A stretch of 64,000 nt of DNA from Saprospira grandis DSM 2844. Its GTDB lineage: Bacteria > Bacteroidota > Bacteroidia > Chitinophagales > Saprospiraceae. The stretch is taken from the NCBI RefSeq assembly GCF_000275825.1, contig NZ_JH719942.1:1255914-1319913 (forward strand), given 5' to 3'. Each line of letters begins with the position of its first letter. Within the stretch, counting starts at the first letter, position 1. Both the position numbers and the translations under genes were made by a program. A model generated the notes under the pieces. The model saw only the letters and a list, made by a program, of their open reading frames with translations, searched no databases and had not been told where the DNA came from. This document shows positions 27,794 through 36,977 of the stretch, piece after piece.

Positions 27794-27834
27794 AAGCGGA
27801 CCAACTGCATTTTGTAGTTGGTCCGCTTTTTTTT
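27794..27834 (+). terminator. Terminator of the FadL-like gene
   Basis: AAGCGGACCAACT (27794-27806) pairs with AGTTGGTCCGCTT (27816-27828), followed by T-run. Confidence 0.92.
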
Positions 27835-27853
27835 AGCTAAAATACTATGGCTG

Positions 27854-28075
27854 GCCCTATTCTGCAGTTGCAGAACAGCCCATCAAAACCTTTATGCCCT
27901 ATTCGACAGAGATCAAACAGCCCATCAAAACCTTTATGCCCTATTCGACAGAGATCAAACAGCCCATCAAAACCTTTATGCCCTATTTGACAGAGATCAA
28001 ACAGCCCATCAAAACCTTTATGCCCTATTTGACAGAGATCAAACAGCCCATCAAAACCTTTATGCCCTAGATAGC
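27854..28075. repeat. 42-bp tandem repeat (minisatellite)
   Basis: Units begin at 27874, 27916, 27958, 28000 and 28042 (last one partial), nearly identical. Because 42 is a multiple of three the block stays open in one frame, reading a 14-residue repeat. That frame has no proper start: it would begin at a TTG inside the terminator. Confidence 0.92.
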
Positions 28076-28101
28076 AAGTCCTACAGGGCCGAAGGCCCGC
28101 A

Positions 28102-28220
28102 GGCTGAGGGATGGGCAGCAGTGGCGCGAAGCGCCAGACCCAGCGGGCGCAGCCCGCGCAGGGCCGAGCGAACAGCGAGCTGTGAGACAGCCCGACCCGC
28201 CCGAAGGGCGGGGCAGCCCC
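28102..28220 (-). repeat. Structured GGGGC element, end type 1 (GGCTG/CAGCC)
   Basis: + strand starts GGCTGAGGGATGG, ends GGGGCAGCCCC then AAAA. Variable hairpin AGCGGGCGCAGCCCGC. Confidence 0.85.
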
Positions 28221-28242
28221 AAAACAGCAGCAGCATAGCCCA

Positions 28243-28734
28243 CTAACTCAAAAACTGTTTTTCTAGCGGGCTTTGAGCAAACTGCTCGGCCAATAGTTGT
28301 TCGAGAAACTGTTGGTCTAGCTCATCGAAGGCGGCCTTTTCGGTACTATCTACATCAAAGACGGCAATAAGCTGGCCCTGAGGGTCAAAAACGGGCAGAA
28401 CAATCTCCGAGTTAGTTCGGCTATCGCAGGCGAGGTGTTCGGGATCGGCATGTACATCCTGAATCAGTTGTGTTTGGGCCAGGCGGGCGGCTCGGCCACA
28501 GATGCCACGGTCTAGACCAATATGCAAGCAGCCTAGCGTACCCTGATAAGGGCCAACAATCAGGGCGCCCTCATGCATACAATAAAAGCCCAGCCAAAAA
28601 TAGTAGGGCAAATGCGACTTGAGAATACAGTTTATTGTACTCATTTTAAGGACCATCTGGCTTTCGCCCTGCAAAACGGCCTTAATTTCGGCTAGGGCGG
28701 CGGTATAGGCCTGCTCTTTTTCTGTTTTATTCAT
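28243..28734 (-). CDS. GAF-domain free methionine-R-sulfoxide reductase
   Basis: 163 residues from ATG 28734. The GAF fold has the fRMsr pattern: GPYQGTLGCLHIGLDRGICG, then ACDSRTNSEIVLPV and AVFDVDS. The three cysteines expected for catalysis and resolution are present (GCLH, GICG, ACDS). The enzyme reduces free methionine-R-sulfoxide in the cytosol. Confidence 0.92.
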   Translation of the reverse strand: MNKTEKEQAYTAALAEIKAVLQGESQMVLKMSTINCILKSHLPYYFWLGFYCMHEGALIVGPYQGTLGCLHIGLDRGICGRAARLAQTQLIQDVHADPEHLACDSRTNSEIVLPVFDPQGQLIAVFDVDSTEKAAFDELDQQFLEQLLAEQFAQSPLEKQFLS

Positions 28735-28790
28735 TAAATTTGTCGGCTGCATTTATCCTTATGATTTAGAACTAATAAAAAAAACAACTT

Positions 28791-29951
28791 ATGAACGTAC
28801 AGCATTACCTCCTCCTCCTCTTTCTTTTGTTGGGGGGCCAAAGTTGGGCCCAAGCCGATCTGCTCATTCAGAGCCCCGATAACTATGAGTTTTATATAGG
28901 GATTGATGGCCGCAAACAATCGGAAAAAGCAACAGCGCATCTTCGTTTGCGCAAATTTGTAGAAGGCAACTACTTTTTACGGATCGAATTTACAGATAAA
29001 AAGTTGGGCCTCTTGAAACAGAATGTAGTTTTGGACAAAGGCTTTTGTTCGGTCTATAAAATCGTCAAAATCAATGACCGAATGGTCTTGAAGTCAGAAA
29101 GTCGAATTGCCCTTAATGCCGAAACTCCTGCTCCAGATCTAGACCTTGCCTATAGCAAAGAAGGCCTAGGCCCAGCCGTGGCCAGCAAAGCCCCTCAGGG
29201 CAACAAAGGAGGGAGCAAGCGATTGGGGGGATATCAAGCCAATAATAATACAAATACCATTGACGAATCGCAATATCCAAAAACCATTACGACCATCCGC
29301 TACCAATTGGAGGACAAAGATGAGGGGGGCCAAGAAGTGGTGGAGCTCAAAGAAGTGGAGACCCAAACTGTAGTAGAACGTGGGGGGCAAAAAATGCTTC
29401 GTCGCCGTAAGGAAAAGCGCGAAAAAGTGACTGCTTTTACAAGTTTGCCCATGCAGCCCGTTCTTTATGATAGCCTCTTTTCTATCTGTTTTGATGCAGA
29501 GAACAGCTATGAGCAGGCCCTAAGTCTATTTCAGGGCGCTTGCCTAACGCCCAACCAAAGCAGCCGTTTGCTCAGCATGCTGTCTAAGGAGGAAGCCGCC
29601 AAATTGCCTCAGCAGGCCCAATTGCGCTGTGCTTATCCACCCCACTGTAAGTTTGAGGCCGCCAGCCTGCCTAGCGAAACGGATATAGTTCAGGTAGAAC
29701 AAGAAGTGGTAGAGGAAGTTAAGAAAGAAGTAGAAGTTGAAATAGAAGAAAAACCCAAAACTGCTGCCGAGCTCAAAGCCGAACTCAAAGCGGCCAAAAA
29801 AGCCGAGAAAGCCCGCAAAAAGGCCGAAAAAGCAGCCGCTAAAGAAAAACGCAAAGCCGAGAAAGCAGCCGCCAAGGCCAAACGCAAAGCCGAAAAGGCC
29901 GCAGCCAAAGAAGCCAAGCGCAAAGCGAAGGAAGCAAAAAAGAAGAAATAG
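28791..29951 (+). CDS. Exported protein with Lys/Ala-rich tail
   Basis: 386 residues. A signal peptide (HYLLLLFLLLGGQSWAQ) precedes a beta-rich domain to about residue 110. The middle region (about 225-290) weakly recalls DUF4476-type repeats. From about residue 300 to the end, AEKAAAKAKRKAEKAAAK-like repeats form a highly basic helical tail. Function unknown; the tail could bind polyanions or cell wall. Confidence 0.72.
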   Translation: MNVQHYLLLLFLLLGGQSWAQADLLIQSPDNYEFYIGIDGRKQSEKATAHLRLRKFVEGNYFLRIEFTDKKLGLLKQNVVLDKGFCSVYKIVKINDRMVLKSESRIALNAETPAPDLDLAYSKEGLGPAVASKAPQGNKGGSKRLGGYQANNNTNTIDESQYPKTITTIRYQLEDKDEGGQEVVELKEVETQTVVERGGQKMLRRRKEKREKVTAFTSLPMQPVLYDSLFSICFDAENSYEQALSLFQGACLTPNQSSRLLSMLSKEEAAKLPQQAQLRCAYPPHCKFEAASLPSETDIVQVEQEVVEEVKKEVEVEIEEKPKTAAELKAELKAAKKAEKARKKAEKAAAKEKRKAEKAAAKAKRKAEKAAAKEAKRKAKEAKKKK

Positions 29952-30011
29952 GCTTGAACTATTTCCGCTTTTCTGCTCTTTGGTTAGCAGCTGAATTAAA
30001 AAATTAGACCC

Positions 30012-30046
30012 CAAGAACTGCCCAGTTGGGCAGTTCTTGTTTTAGA
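30012..30046 (+). terminator. Terminator-like hairpin before mutS2
   Basis: CAAGAACTGCCCA (30012-30024) pairs with TGGGCAGTTCTTG (30027-30039), then TTTT. Confidence 0.85.
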
Positions 30047-30066
30047 ACAGACATTATTTTACTGTC

Positions 30067-32469
30067 ATGAACTTAGCACCGAAAGACCTCTATCAGAAAT
30101 TAGAATTTGATAAGGTCCTAGAACGATTACAGGAGTACTGCCTTGGAGAATTGGGGCGGGCTCATTTTGCCGAATTGCGCCTGAGCCAAAACCCTCAGGA
30201 AATTGAACGCTCCTTGCAGGAGTCTTTTGAGTTTCTACAAACCTATGAGCAAAATCATAGTATCCCGCTGCGGGTCTATCATAGTATAGAGGCCGATCTA
30301 AAGATGCTCAAAATTGAGGGCTATGTGCTTTCGGTAGAGAGCCTTCGGAATATTGCCAGCATTTTGCTCTGTACAGAGGCCCTTTTCCGTTTCTTCGATC
30401 CCAAAACAGAGCGCCGAGAGCTCTATCCCCATCTTTTTGATATTTTGCGGCCCCTACATTTTGAGCCCGAACTACTCAAAGCCATTAACCAGGTGGTCGA
30501 TGCCGAGGGCAATATCCGCCCAGATGCCTCTCCTGAATTGCAGCGCATTGCCAGAATGCAAGGCTCTAAGCGGCAAGAGATGGATAAGAAGTTTAGACAA
30601 ACGGCAGGCTTTTATCAAAGTAAAAACTGGTTGGCCGACTCGGTGGAGACGGTCCGCAATGGCCGCCGAGTGCTAGCCGTACAGGCCGAATACAAGCGGC
30701 AGTTAAGAGGGATTTTGCATGATGAGTCGGCTTCTGGCCGGACCGTATATATTGAGCCTGATGAGGTGATTGATTTGAATAATGACCTCTTTGATCTGGA
30801 ACAGGAATACAAAAGAGAGATTTATCGGATCCTTAGAGATCTGAGTGCTTTGCTCCGTCCTTATGTGGAAGACCTGCGGGCTTTTCAGGACCTCATGCTG
30901 CGCTTTGATGTGATCCAAGCCAAAACCCAATTGGCCTACAAACTCAATGCGACCAAGCCTTTGCTGCGCCCCAAGCCCTTCTATAAAATTGAAAGGGCCT
31001 ATCATCCGCTTTTGTTGCTGAAGAATAAGGAGGAGGGCGAGCCGGTGGTCCCTTTTAGCCTCAGTTTTGAGAAAGATCAGCGCATTTTATTGCTTAGTGG
31101 TCCCAATGCTGGGGGTAAATCTATTACCCTCAAGGCCCTTGGCCTTTTGCAGATGATGTTGCAGGCGGGCCTCCTTCTCCCTATGGAGGAGGGTAGCGAA
31201 ATGGGGGTCTTCGAGCAAATCTTTGCCGATATTGGGGACCAGCAGTCTTTGGAAGATGAGCTGAGTACCTATAGCTCTAGATTGAAAAATGCCCGCTATT
31301 TTATGGAGCATGCCAATGCCAATACGTTGGTCCTCATTGATGAGTTTGGCTCGGGGACCGACCCCCAAATGGGGGGCGCTATTGCCGAGGCTATTCTACG
31401 AGAGCTCAATAAGGCCAAGGTCTACGGATTGATTACCACCCACTACGCCAACCTCAAGAGCTTTGCCTTTAACCAGAAAGGCCTTGTCAATGGCCATATG
31501 GTTTTTGATATGAATAGTTTGGCCCCCACCTACCAAATGCGCATCGGCCAACCCGGTAGCTCTTACGCTTTTGAAATTGCCGAAAAAACAGGACTGCCCT
31601 TTAAGGTGGTAGAATACGCCAAGCGGAAGGTGGGTAAAAAGGTACATAACTTCGAGCAGATGCTCTCCGATTTGCAAAGAGAACGACAAGAACTTAAGGA
31701 AAAAGAAGCCGAAACGGCCGAGCAACAGCGGCAATTGGATCAGCTCATTAAGAATTATAATTATGCCCAAAAAGATTTAGAGTTTGGGCGCAAAAAGCTC
31801 AAGTTGCAGGTCCGTGAGCAAGAAATGCTGGCCCTACAACAAGATCGCCAAGACCTAAAGGATGCCCTCAAGGAGCTCCGTGAGTCTGAGAACAAGGCCA
31901 ATGCCCGTGCCAAAGCCGAGGCCCTTTTGGCCAAAAACCGAAAGCAACAAGCCGAACTGACTGAAAAGGTCGATGATATTAAAGAAAATATTTATCAGGC
32001 TTATCATCAGCAAGTGAAGGGCGAAATTGTGGTAGGCTCTCAGGTCCGCTTGCGAGCTGGCGGCATGCTGGGCGTAGTCCGAGAGATCAAGAAAAAAGAA
32101 GCCTTGGTAGAGCTAGAGCACATTAGTTTGAGCGTAAAATTGCGCGACCTCATTTTGGTGGAAGGTGCCTTGGAGAAGCAACAGGCCAATACGGTCCAAA
32201 CCAAATTGCATAGCCAACCTCAGGTTTTTGATGCCAAAATTGATATTCGGGGAATGCGCTATGAGGATGCCGTGGAACGCCTACAAGTTTTCTTAGACAA
32301 GGCCCTGATGTCGAATGCCTATGAGGTAGAAATTATTCATGGGAAGGGCTCTGGTGTTTTGCGGCGGGCCGTGCAGAAAAAACTGCGGGAGTATCCCAAT
32401 GTAAAGGACAGCTTTTTTGCCGCCCCTCAGCAAGGTGGAGATGGCAAAACCATTGTTCAGTTCGAGTAA
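30067..32469 (+). CDS. mutS2: MutS2 ATPase/endonuclease
   Basis: 800 residues, full length. The core and clamp helices are followed by the ATPase with Walker A GPNAGGKSITLKALG, FADIGDQQSLEDELSTYSS, Walker B LVLIDEFGSGTDP, and the TTHYANLK His. A long charged coiled coil (about 525-650) leads to a C-terminal Smr domain (DIRGMRYEDAVERL, IHGKGSGVLR). MutS2 proteins act on recombination intermediates and on collided ribosomes; which role dominates here is not shown. Confidence 0.96.
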   Translation: MNLAPKDLYQKLEFDKVLERLQEYCLGELGRAHFAELRLSQNPQEIERSLQESFEFLQTYEQNHSIPLRVYHSIEADLKMLKIEGYVLSVESLRNIASILLCTEALFRFFDPKTERRELYPHLFDILRPLHFEPELLKAINQVVDAEGNIRPDASPELQRIARMQGSKRQEMDKKFRQTAGFYQSKNWLADSVETVRNGRRVLAVQAEYKRQLRGILHDESASGRTVYIEPDEVIDLNNDLFDLEQEYKREIYRILRDLSALLRPYVEDLRAFQDLMLRFDVIQAKTQLAYKLNATKPLLRPKPFYKIERAYHPLLLLKNKEEGEPVVPFSLSFEKDQRILLLSGPNAGGKSITLKALGLLQMMLQAGLLLPMEEGSEMGVFEQIFADIGDQQSLEDELSTYSSRLKNARYFMEHANANTLVLIDEFGSGTDPQMGGAIAEAILRELNKAKVYGLITTHYANLKSFAFNQKGLVNGHMVFDMNSLAPTYQMRIGQPGSSYAFEIAEKTGLPFKVVEYAKRKVGKKVHNFEQMLSDLQRERQELKEKEAETAEQQRQLDQLIKNYNYAQKDLEFGRKKLKLQVREQEMLALQQDRQDLKDALKELRESENKANARAKAEALLAKNRKQQAELTEKVDDIKENIYQAYHQQVKGEIVVGSQVRLRAGGMLGVVREIKKKEALVELEHISLSVKLRDLILVEGALEKQQANTVQTKLHSQPQVFDAKIDIRGMRYEDAVERLQVFLDKALMSNAYEVEIIHGKGSGVLRRAVQKKLREYPNVKDSFFAAPQQGGDGKTIVQFE

Positions 32470-32475
32470 AAACAG

Positions 32476-32510
32476 AAACAGTCTACATGCAATTGTAGGC
32501 TGTTTTTTTT
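32476..32510 (+). terminator. Terminator of mutS2
   Basis: AAACAGTCTACA (32476-32487) pairs with TGTAGGCTGTTT (32494-32505) with one mismatch or wobble, then T-run, directly abutting the next GGGGC element. Confidence 0.85.
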
Positions 32511-32623
32511 GGGGCCTCCCGCCTGCGGCGGGCGCTACGTTTCGCAGCTCGCTGTTCGCTCGGCCCTGCGGCGGCAAAGCCGCCTGGGTCTGGCCTTCGG
32601 CCACTGCTGCACATCGCTAGGCC
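32511..32623 (+). repeat. Structured GGGGC element, end type 2 (GGCCT/AGGCC)
   Basis: Starts GGGGCCTCCCGCC directly after the mutS2 terminator T-run, ends CACATCGCTAGGCC. Variable hairpin GCGGCAAAGCCGC. A TTACTCC module follows at about 32650-32701. Confidence 0.85.
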
Positions 32624-32717
32624 ATTTGGCCTTCGGCCACCTCGCCACATCGGTTACTCCCTTTGGTCGTCGAAGACGCCCTAAAGGGCTTGTTGTGGCC
32701 ATTTGGGCCAAAGAAAA

Positions 32718-32744
32718 AGGGCGGCTAGCTGTGCTAGCCGCCCT
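32718..32744 (-). terminator. Terminator of the SMI1/KNR4 gene
   Basis: AGGGCGGCTAGC (32718-32729) pairs with GCTAGCCGCCCT (32733-32744). On the minus strand the stem is followed by TTTTTCTTT. Confidence 0.85.
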
Positions 32745-32764
32745 GCAGAGGAAGCGTTTTGGAC

Positions 32765-33418
32765 CTATTCTTCTTTGAGGACTTCAAAGCCCTCTAGGTC
32801 ATCATTTTCGCTATCGTGCCAGAAGCTATGCTGGCTATCATCGCTTACGCCATTGAGGCGTTGTTTTTGGATAATGCCGCCCATTCTTTCTGAGTAGCGA
32901 TAGTGGCCTTCTTCTAGGTGGCGCACATATCGGTTGATCCAGGCCTCAAAAGAGGGGGCGAGTAGAATACGTTCGGCAGAATCGCGGGGCATATAGATAA
33001 TTTGGCCCAAATTGCCTTGGCGGCTAGGGGCAAAATCCATAAAAATAAAGCTGCCGGCTTTGTCTGTAGTGAGGGGGAGCCAGTAGGGGTTCCACCACTC
33101 CATTCGGATGCCCTCTTGGGGTTCAGATTCTAGATCATCGAATGCGCCTTCATCAAATTGATGGCGGAGTTGGGCCCAAATGCTGAGCATTTGCTCTAGG
33201 GGCAATAAAATGTGCGTATCAATTAGGCCCTCTTCAGATTCTGAGTATTGGCCATCGTGGATGCGGTAAAATTCCTTAAAGGCTTGGGGGAGTTCTGAGC
33301 GAATAGCTTTTTCGATCGGCTCAAAATGTTCTTCTTCTGCGCCTCCATTCAAATCGTCTAGCAATAGGTTGGCATAGCGGTCTATCCAAGCTTCGAAGCG
33401 TTCCCAAATTTCTTTCAT
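32765..33418 (-). CDS. SMI1/KNR4 family protein
   Basis: 217 residues. The SMI1/KNR4 fold pattern includes IEKAIRSELPQAFKEFYRIHDGQ, ILLPLEQML, and a Trp-Asn-Pro strand WWNPYWLPLTTDKAGSFIFMDFAP. Bacterial members often serve as immunity proteins to secreted nuclease toxins but also occur alone. No toxin gene lies beside it, so immunity is not supported here. Confidence 0.83.
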   Translation of the reverse strand: MKEIWERFEAWIDRYANLLLDDLNGGAEEEHFEPIEKAIRSELPQAFKEFYRIHDGQYSESEEGLIDTHILLPLEQMLSIWAQLRHQFDEGAFDDLESEPQEGIRMEWWNPYWLPLTTDKAGSFIFMDFAPSRQGNLGQIIYMPRDSAERILLAPSFEAWINRYVRHLEEGHYRYSERMGGIIQKQRLNGVSDDSQHSFWHDSENDDLEGFEVLKEE

Positions 33419-33498
33419 AACTAAAGTTGCAGTAAATATTTAAGCAGTAGGCTAAAGGGGCCGGAGCGTTTGGCCGAGCGTTTTCTGGGCCGATGAGC

Positions 33499-33616
33499 GG
33501 CCTAGTGATGTGCAAGGGGGCGGCGAAGCCGCAGACCCAAGCCGCCGCAGGCGGCTGCAGGGCCGAGCAGACCTGCGAGCCCTGAAACGTAACGGCCGCC
33601 GAAGGCGGCAGGCCCC
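33499..33616 (-). repeat. Structured GGGGC element, end type 2 (GGCCT/AGGCC)
   Basis: + strand starts GGCCTAGTGATGTG, ends GGCAGGCCCC then A-run. Variable hairpin AGCCGCCGCAGGCGGCT. Confidence 0.85.
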
Positions 33617-33660
33617 AAAAAAATAGAGCACAAAGTTAAAGATTTATTCAGGGAATCCCA

Positions 33661-34455
33661 CTAATTGAGCTGAATATCCACCGAGCTGCTTTCTGTGGTA
33701 TTGCCCACGGCATCGATAATGCGTAAAAAGTAGCGATAATTTCCGGTAGAGAGGCTATTGGGGATGGTATAGGGCCAGTTAAAATTGTAGTTGGTTCCGC
33801 TACCAGTCGTTAGGGCTAATTCTTGGGCCAGTTGGATATTTCCGGAGGGAGATTCGTAGCGAAGTTCGAGTTTTCCGCCAGTGAGGTCCATATTATCGAG
33901 GGCCTCTCCTTCAAAGAAAATTTGGCTCCCTCGGTTGGCGATTAGGCTGCTTTGGGGGCTATTGAGGCGAATTTCGGGGGCGATACTATCTTGGCTAGAA
34001 ATCAGCTTGATGCTATAGGCCGTGCTGCCCCCGGTTTCGTTTCCAGCTGCATCGAGCAGGCGGAGTTGAAAATGGTAATTTCCTGCCCAGGCATCTGTTG
34101 GGGGGACATAAAAGAGCTCGAGATTTTGTTCGCTGCCGCTGAGGTCAATCAGATCGAGCACCGACCAGCTCTCTAGGGTTGGGCTACGGTGGCCGTGGCA
34201 GTCGAAATTGGCGTGAATATCTACTTTGAGCTGAGCGAGTTCCTCATTATCAATCAGGTTCAAATTCATTTTGAGGGTATCGTCGGTTCGGAGATGAATG
34301 ACATTGTCGGGCTCTAGTTGGCCGCAAATTGTATCTGAAACCCTATTGGGGCTAAAACTATATATATTTAGAATGGGCGCATTCAGATCGGTTTCGGAGG
34401 GTTGGCAGGCCTGCAAAAAGAAGAGGCCGAGGAAGAAAAGGGCGAAGCGTTTCAT
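33661..34455 (-). CDS. DUF4625 lipoprotein
   Basis: 264 residues. Lipobox FFLQAC (Cys about 17). Two immunoglobulin-like beta domains; the first has the DUF4625 hallmark HANFDCHGHR, with His and Cys that could bind metal, and ends LRLLDAAGNET. It is divergent from the adjacent TonB-dependent receptor, an arrangement that suggests joint work in uptake of a metal or metal complex. That is inference from context. Confidence 0.82.
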   Translation of the reverse strand: MKRFALFFLGLFFLQACQPSETDLNAPILNIYSFSPNRVSDTICGQLEPDNVIHLRTDDTLKMNLNLIDNEELAQLKVDIHANFDCHGHRSPTLESWSVLDLIDLSGSEQNLELFYVPPTDAWAGNYHFQLRLLDAAGNETGGSTAYSIKLISSQDSIAPEIRLNSPQSSLIANRGSQIFFEGEALDNMDLTGGKLELRYESPSGNIQLAQELALTTGSGTNYNFNWPYTIPNSLSTGNYRYFLRIIDAVGNTTESSSVDIQLN

Positions 34456-34503
34456 GTTTTAACAAATTTTAAGCGAAATAAGGAGGCAAAGTTAATGCAT
34501 TAG

Positions 34504-34536
34504 TTGCAACTGCGTTGCAGAAAAGCCGTACTTTTG
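34504..34536 (+). promoter_or_regulatory. Promoter with overlapping palindromic operator for the TonB receptor gene
   Basis: TACTTTTG at 34529-34536 fits the Bacteroidota -7 consensus TAnnTTTG, and TTG at 34504-34506 can serve as the upstream element. Between them TGCAAC-TGC-GTTGCA (34505-34519) is a perfect 6+3+6 palindrome, well placed for repressor binding. The regulator is unknown; a Fur/Zur-type metal sensor is a guess. Confidence 0.6.
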
Positions 34537-34565
34537 TAGGAGCTTAACAAGATGAAGCCTTAATT

Positions 34566-36932
34566 ATGCGCAATTTATACCTTATAGTTTGTTTTTGGCC
34601 TATTTTCCTTTGGGGGCAAGACTATCAGATTCATGGAGAAGTTTACGATTATGAGAGTCATGAGTTAGTCTTGGGGCAGCCAGTTCTTCTATTGCCGGAC
34701 AGTCTGGGTCAATTGACTGATACTGAGGGTCATTTTCATTTTGAGTTTTCGGGAAAGTTGGGGGACAGTCTGGAGTTGCAAGCCTTTGGGGAGCAGGGTA
34801 TTTTTGTATCCAAACGCTTTGTTTTGGGCCTAAAAAAAGACATTCATCTTCATTTATACTTGGCTGCTGATGCCGATTGTTTGCGCTGTCAGGAGGTGGA
34901 TGTGGTTTTGGTTCAGGAGCAAGATTTGGGGCCCAAGCCGCAGCCCTCTCAGGAGTTATTAAATGCGGAAGATATTCAGGAAAACTTAGCGGGAAATTTG
35001 GCCCAAACCTTAGCTGAAATACCGGGGGTTTCGGCCCTATCGGTGGGGGTAGGCATTGCCAAGCCGATTATTCGGGGGCAAATGGGCAATCGGGTACAAT
35101 TGCTAGAGGGGAATTTGGCCCAAGAGGGGCAACAGTGGGGCACCGACCATGGTCTGTCCATAGATGCCTTGAGCGTAGGCCGTATGGAGCTGACGAAGGG
35201 CGCGGGTAGTTTGCGTTATGGTTCTGATGCTTTAGGGGGCAGCATTCGTCTCTTACCGACTAAGGTGGCGCCACACAATAGTTGGCAGGGGCAGGTCTTG
35301 CTTTTGGGCAAAAGCAACAATGAGCATTGGGGGGTTAATCTACAATTGAGTCGCAACTGGCACAACTACTTTTGGCAGCTTCAATATAGTGAGCAGCGCT
35401 ATGGGGATTATCGAGTACCTGCCGATGAATTTGTCTATCAGGGCTTTGTTTTGCCTTTATATGAAGAGCGTTTAAAGAATACGGCAGGGCAAGAGCGTTC
35501 GGGCAAGATGGTATTGGGCAAGCTCTGGAAAAAGGGGGGCTTGCGTTGGACCAACAGTTTGTACCAGATGAAAGGCGGTTTATTTTCTGGGGCCATGGGG
35601 ATTCCTAGGGCCTATGATTTACAGCCTGATGGCAATTGGCGAGACATAGATTTTCCCTCTCAAGCGATTCGGCATTTTAAGTCTTTTCTCAACTTCAATT
35701 ATCAGTTGAGCAAAGAAAAGGCCCTATATATAGACCTAGGTTGGCAGCAAAATTTGCGAGAAGAGTTTGCTTTTCCGCATTTGCACAACCGCCCAGCCGA
35801 TGCCAATGACCGCTTGGCCTTAGCGTTGAACTTGAGCACTTTTTCGGGCCGTCTAGAGCTGCGACAAAACTACAAATCCTGGGAGCTTGCCTATGGGATT
35901 TCGGGCCAAAGCCAAAGTAATAAAAGAGGCGGCTTTGATTTCTTGATCCCCGCTTTTGAGCAGCAGAAGTTAGGGAGTTTTGCTTTGGGTCATTGGGTGA
36001 ATAAAGAAGAGCGTTTGGGCCTTGATTTCGGTTTGCGTCTAGATTATCAGCAGTTGCAGTCTACGGCCTTTAGCCAATCTTTTGATGTAGACGGGCAAAA
36101 TATCAGCTTGGGGGCTGGGGCATTGGAACGACAATTTTGGGGCAGCTCGGCTAGTGTTGGGCTTTGGAAAAAACTGAATGCTTGGTCCAACATACAAGGC
36201 CAGTTTAGCAAGAGTTTTAGGCCGCCACATCCGGTAGAGTTATTGAGTGATGGGGTACATCATGGCAGTTTTCGACATGAAAAGGGGGACAGCAGTCTGG
36301 GGCCAGAATCTGGCTATCAGTTTGATGCCAGCTGGAGCTGGCGCAAGGGCAATTTTGGTCTTTTGGCCGAGGCCTATGCGCATTATTTTGATGGATATTT
36401 ATATTTATCGCCTGCGCCTCGCTTTTCGCCCTTACCCGATGCGGGCCAACTGTATGAATACGAGCAGCAGGACGCCATGTTTTCGGGCCTAGAGTTGCGC
36501 TATGATTATCGCTATAAAGGCTTTAAGTGGAAGCAATCCTTAGAATACCTATATAGCTATGGTCTAGAAACGGACTTGCCCCTCCCCTTTTCGCCTCCTT
36601 TTTCGGTTCGCTCTCAGTTGGCTTGGAGCAAAGACTGGGCGCCCAAAAAGGGTTTAAAAGCGGTAGAAATAGCCTTGGGGCATCGTTATTGGGCGGCTCA
36701 AAATTGGGTGGCTAGAAATGAGAAGAGCACGCCTGCGGCTTCTCTTTGGGATCTGCGTTTAGATTTGGATTTTGTTTGGGGCAAGCAGCCTTTGTCTGTC
36801 CGTTTTTTGGCCCAAAACCTATTCAATACGCCTTATTTGGCCCATTTGAGCCGCTATCGGCAGTTGGAGTTGCCCGAGCAGGGCCGCAACATACAGTTAC
36901 AGCTTCGTTTACCGATTATTGTTCGAGGCTAA
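34566..36932 (+). CDS. TonB-dependent outer-membrane receptor
   Basis: 788 residues. After the signal peptide comes a carboxypeptidase-like beta-sandwich (about 20-110). The plug follows (ENLAGNLAQTLAEIPGVSALSVG, PIIRGQMGNRVQLLEG, GSLRYGSDALGGSIRLLP), then the barrel to the C-terminus. It imports a large or scarce ligand using TonB energy. A metal ligand is suggested only by the divergent DUF4625 lipoprotein and the promoter operator. Confidence 0.93.
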   Translation: MRNLYLIVCFWPIFLWGQDYQIHGEVYDYESHELVLGQPVLLLPDSLGQLTDTEGHFHFEFSGKLGDSLELQAFGEQGIFVSKRFVLGLKKDIHLHLYLAADADCLRCQEVDVVLVQEQDLGPKPQPSQELLNAEDIQENLAGNLAQTLAEIPGVSALSVGVGIAKPIIRGQMGNRVQLLEGNLAQEGQQWGTDHGLSIDALSVGRMELTKGAGSLRYGSDALGGSIRLLPTKVAPHNSWQGQVLLLGKSNNEHWGVNLQLSRNWHNYFWQLQYSEQRYGDYRVPADEFVYQGFVLPLYEERLKNTAGQERSGKMVLGKLWKKGGLRWTNSLYQMKGGLFSGAMGIPRAYDLQPDGNWRDIDFPSQAIRHFKSFLNFNYQLSKEKALYIDLGWQQNLREEFAFPHLHNRPADANDRLALALNLSTFSGRLELRQNYKSWELAYGISGQSQSNKRGGFDFLIPAFEQQKLGSFALGHWVNKEERLGLDFGLRLDYQQLQSTAFSQSFDVDGQNISLGAGALERQFWGSSASVGLWKKLNAWSNIQGQFSKSFRPPHPVELLSDGVHHGSFRHEKGDSSLGPESGYQFDASWSWRKGNFGLLAEAYAHYFDGYLYLSPAPRFSPLPDAGQLYEYEQQDAMFSGLELRYDYRYKGFKWKQSLEYLYSYGLETDLPLPFSPPFSVRSQLAWSKDWAPKKGLKAVEIALGHRYWAAQNWVARNEKSTPAASLWDLRLDLDFVWGKQPLSVRFLAQNLFNTPYLAHLSRYRQLELPEQGRNIQLQLRLPIIVRG

Positions 36933-36936
36933 AGGG

Positions 36937-36970
36937 AGGCCCCAAATGCATTAGCATTTGGGGCCTTTAT
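36937..36970. terminator. Bidirectional terminator
   Basis: AGGCCCCAAATGC (36937-36949) pairs with GCATTTGGGGCCT (36954-36966); shared by the TonB receptor gene and gldN, which converge. Confidence 0.9.
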
Positions 36971-36977
36971 TTTGGGC

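Noticed and set aside
27818-28246. 142-codon open frame across the 42-bp tandem repeat
   Set aside because: Starts at a TTG inside a terminator, and stays open only because the repeat period is a multiple of three; its end runs into a GGGGC element.
32765-33418. Toxin-immunity locus around the SMI1/KNR4 gene
   Set aside because: Flanking genes are mutS2 and a DUF4625 lipoprotein; no toxin, Rhs or type VI component is adjacent.
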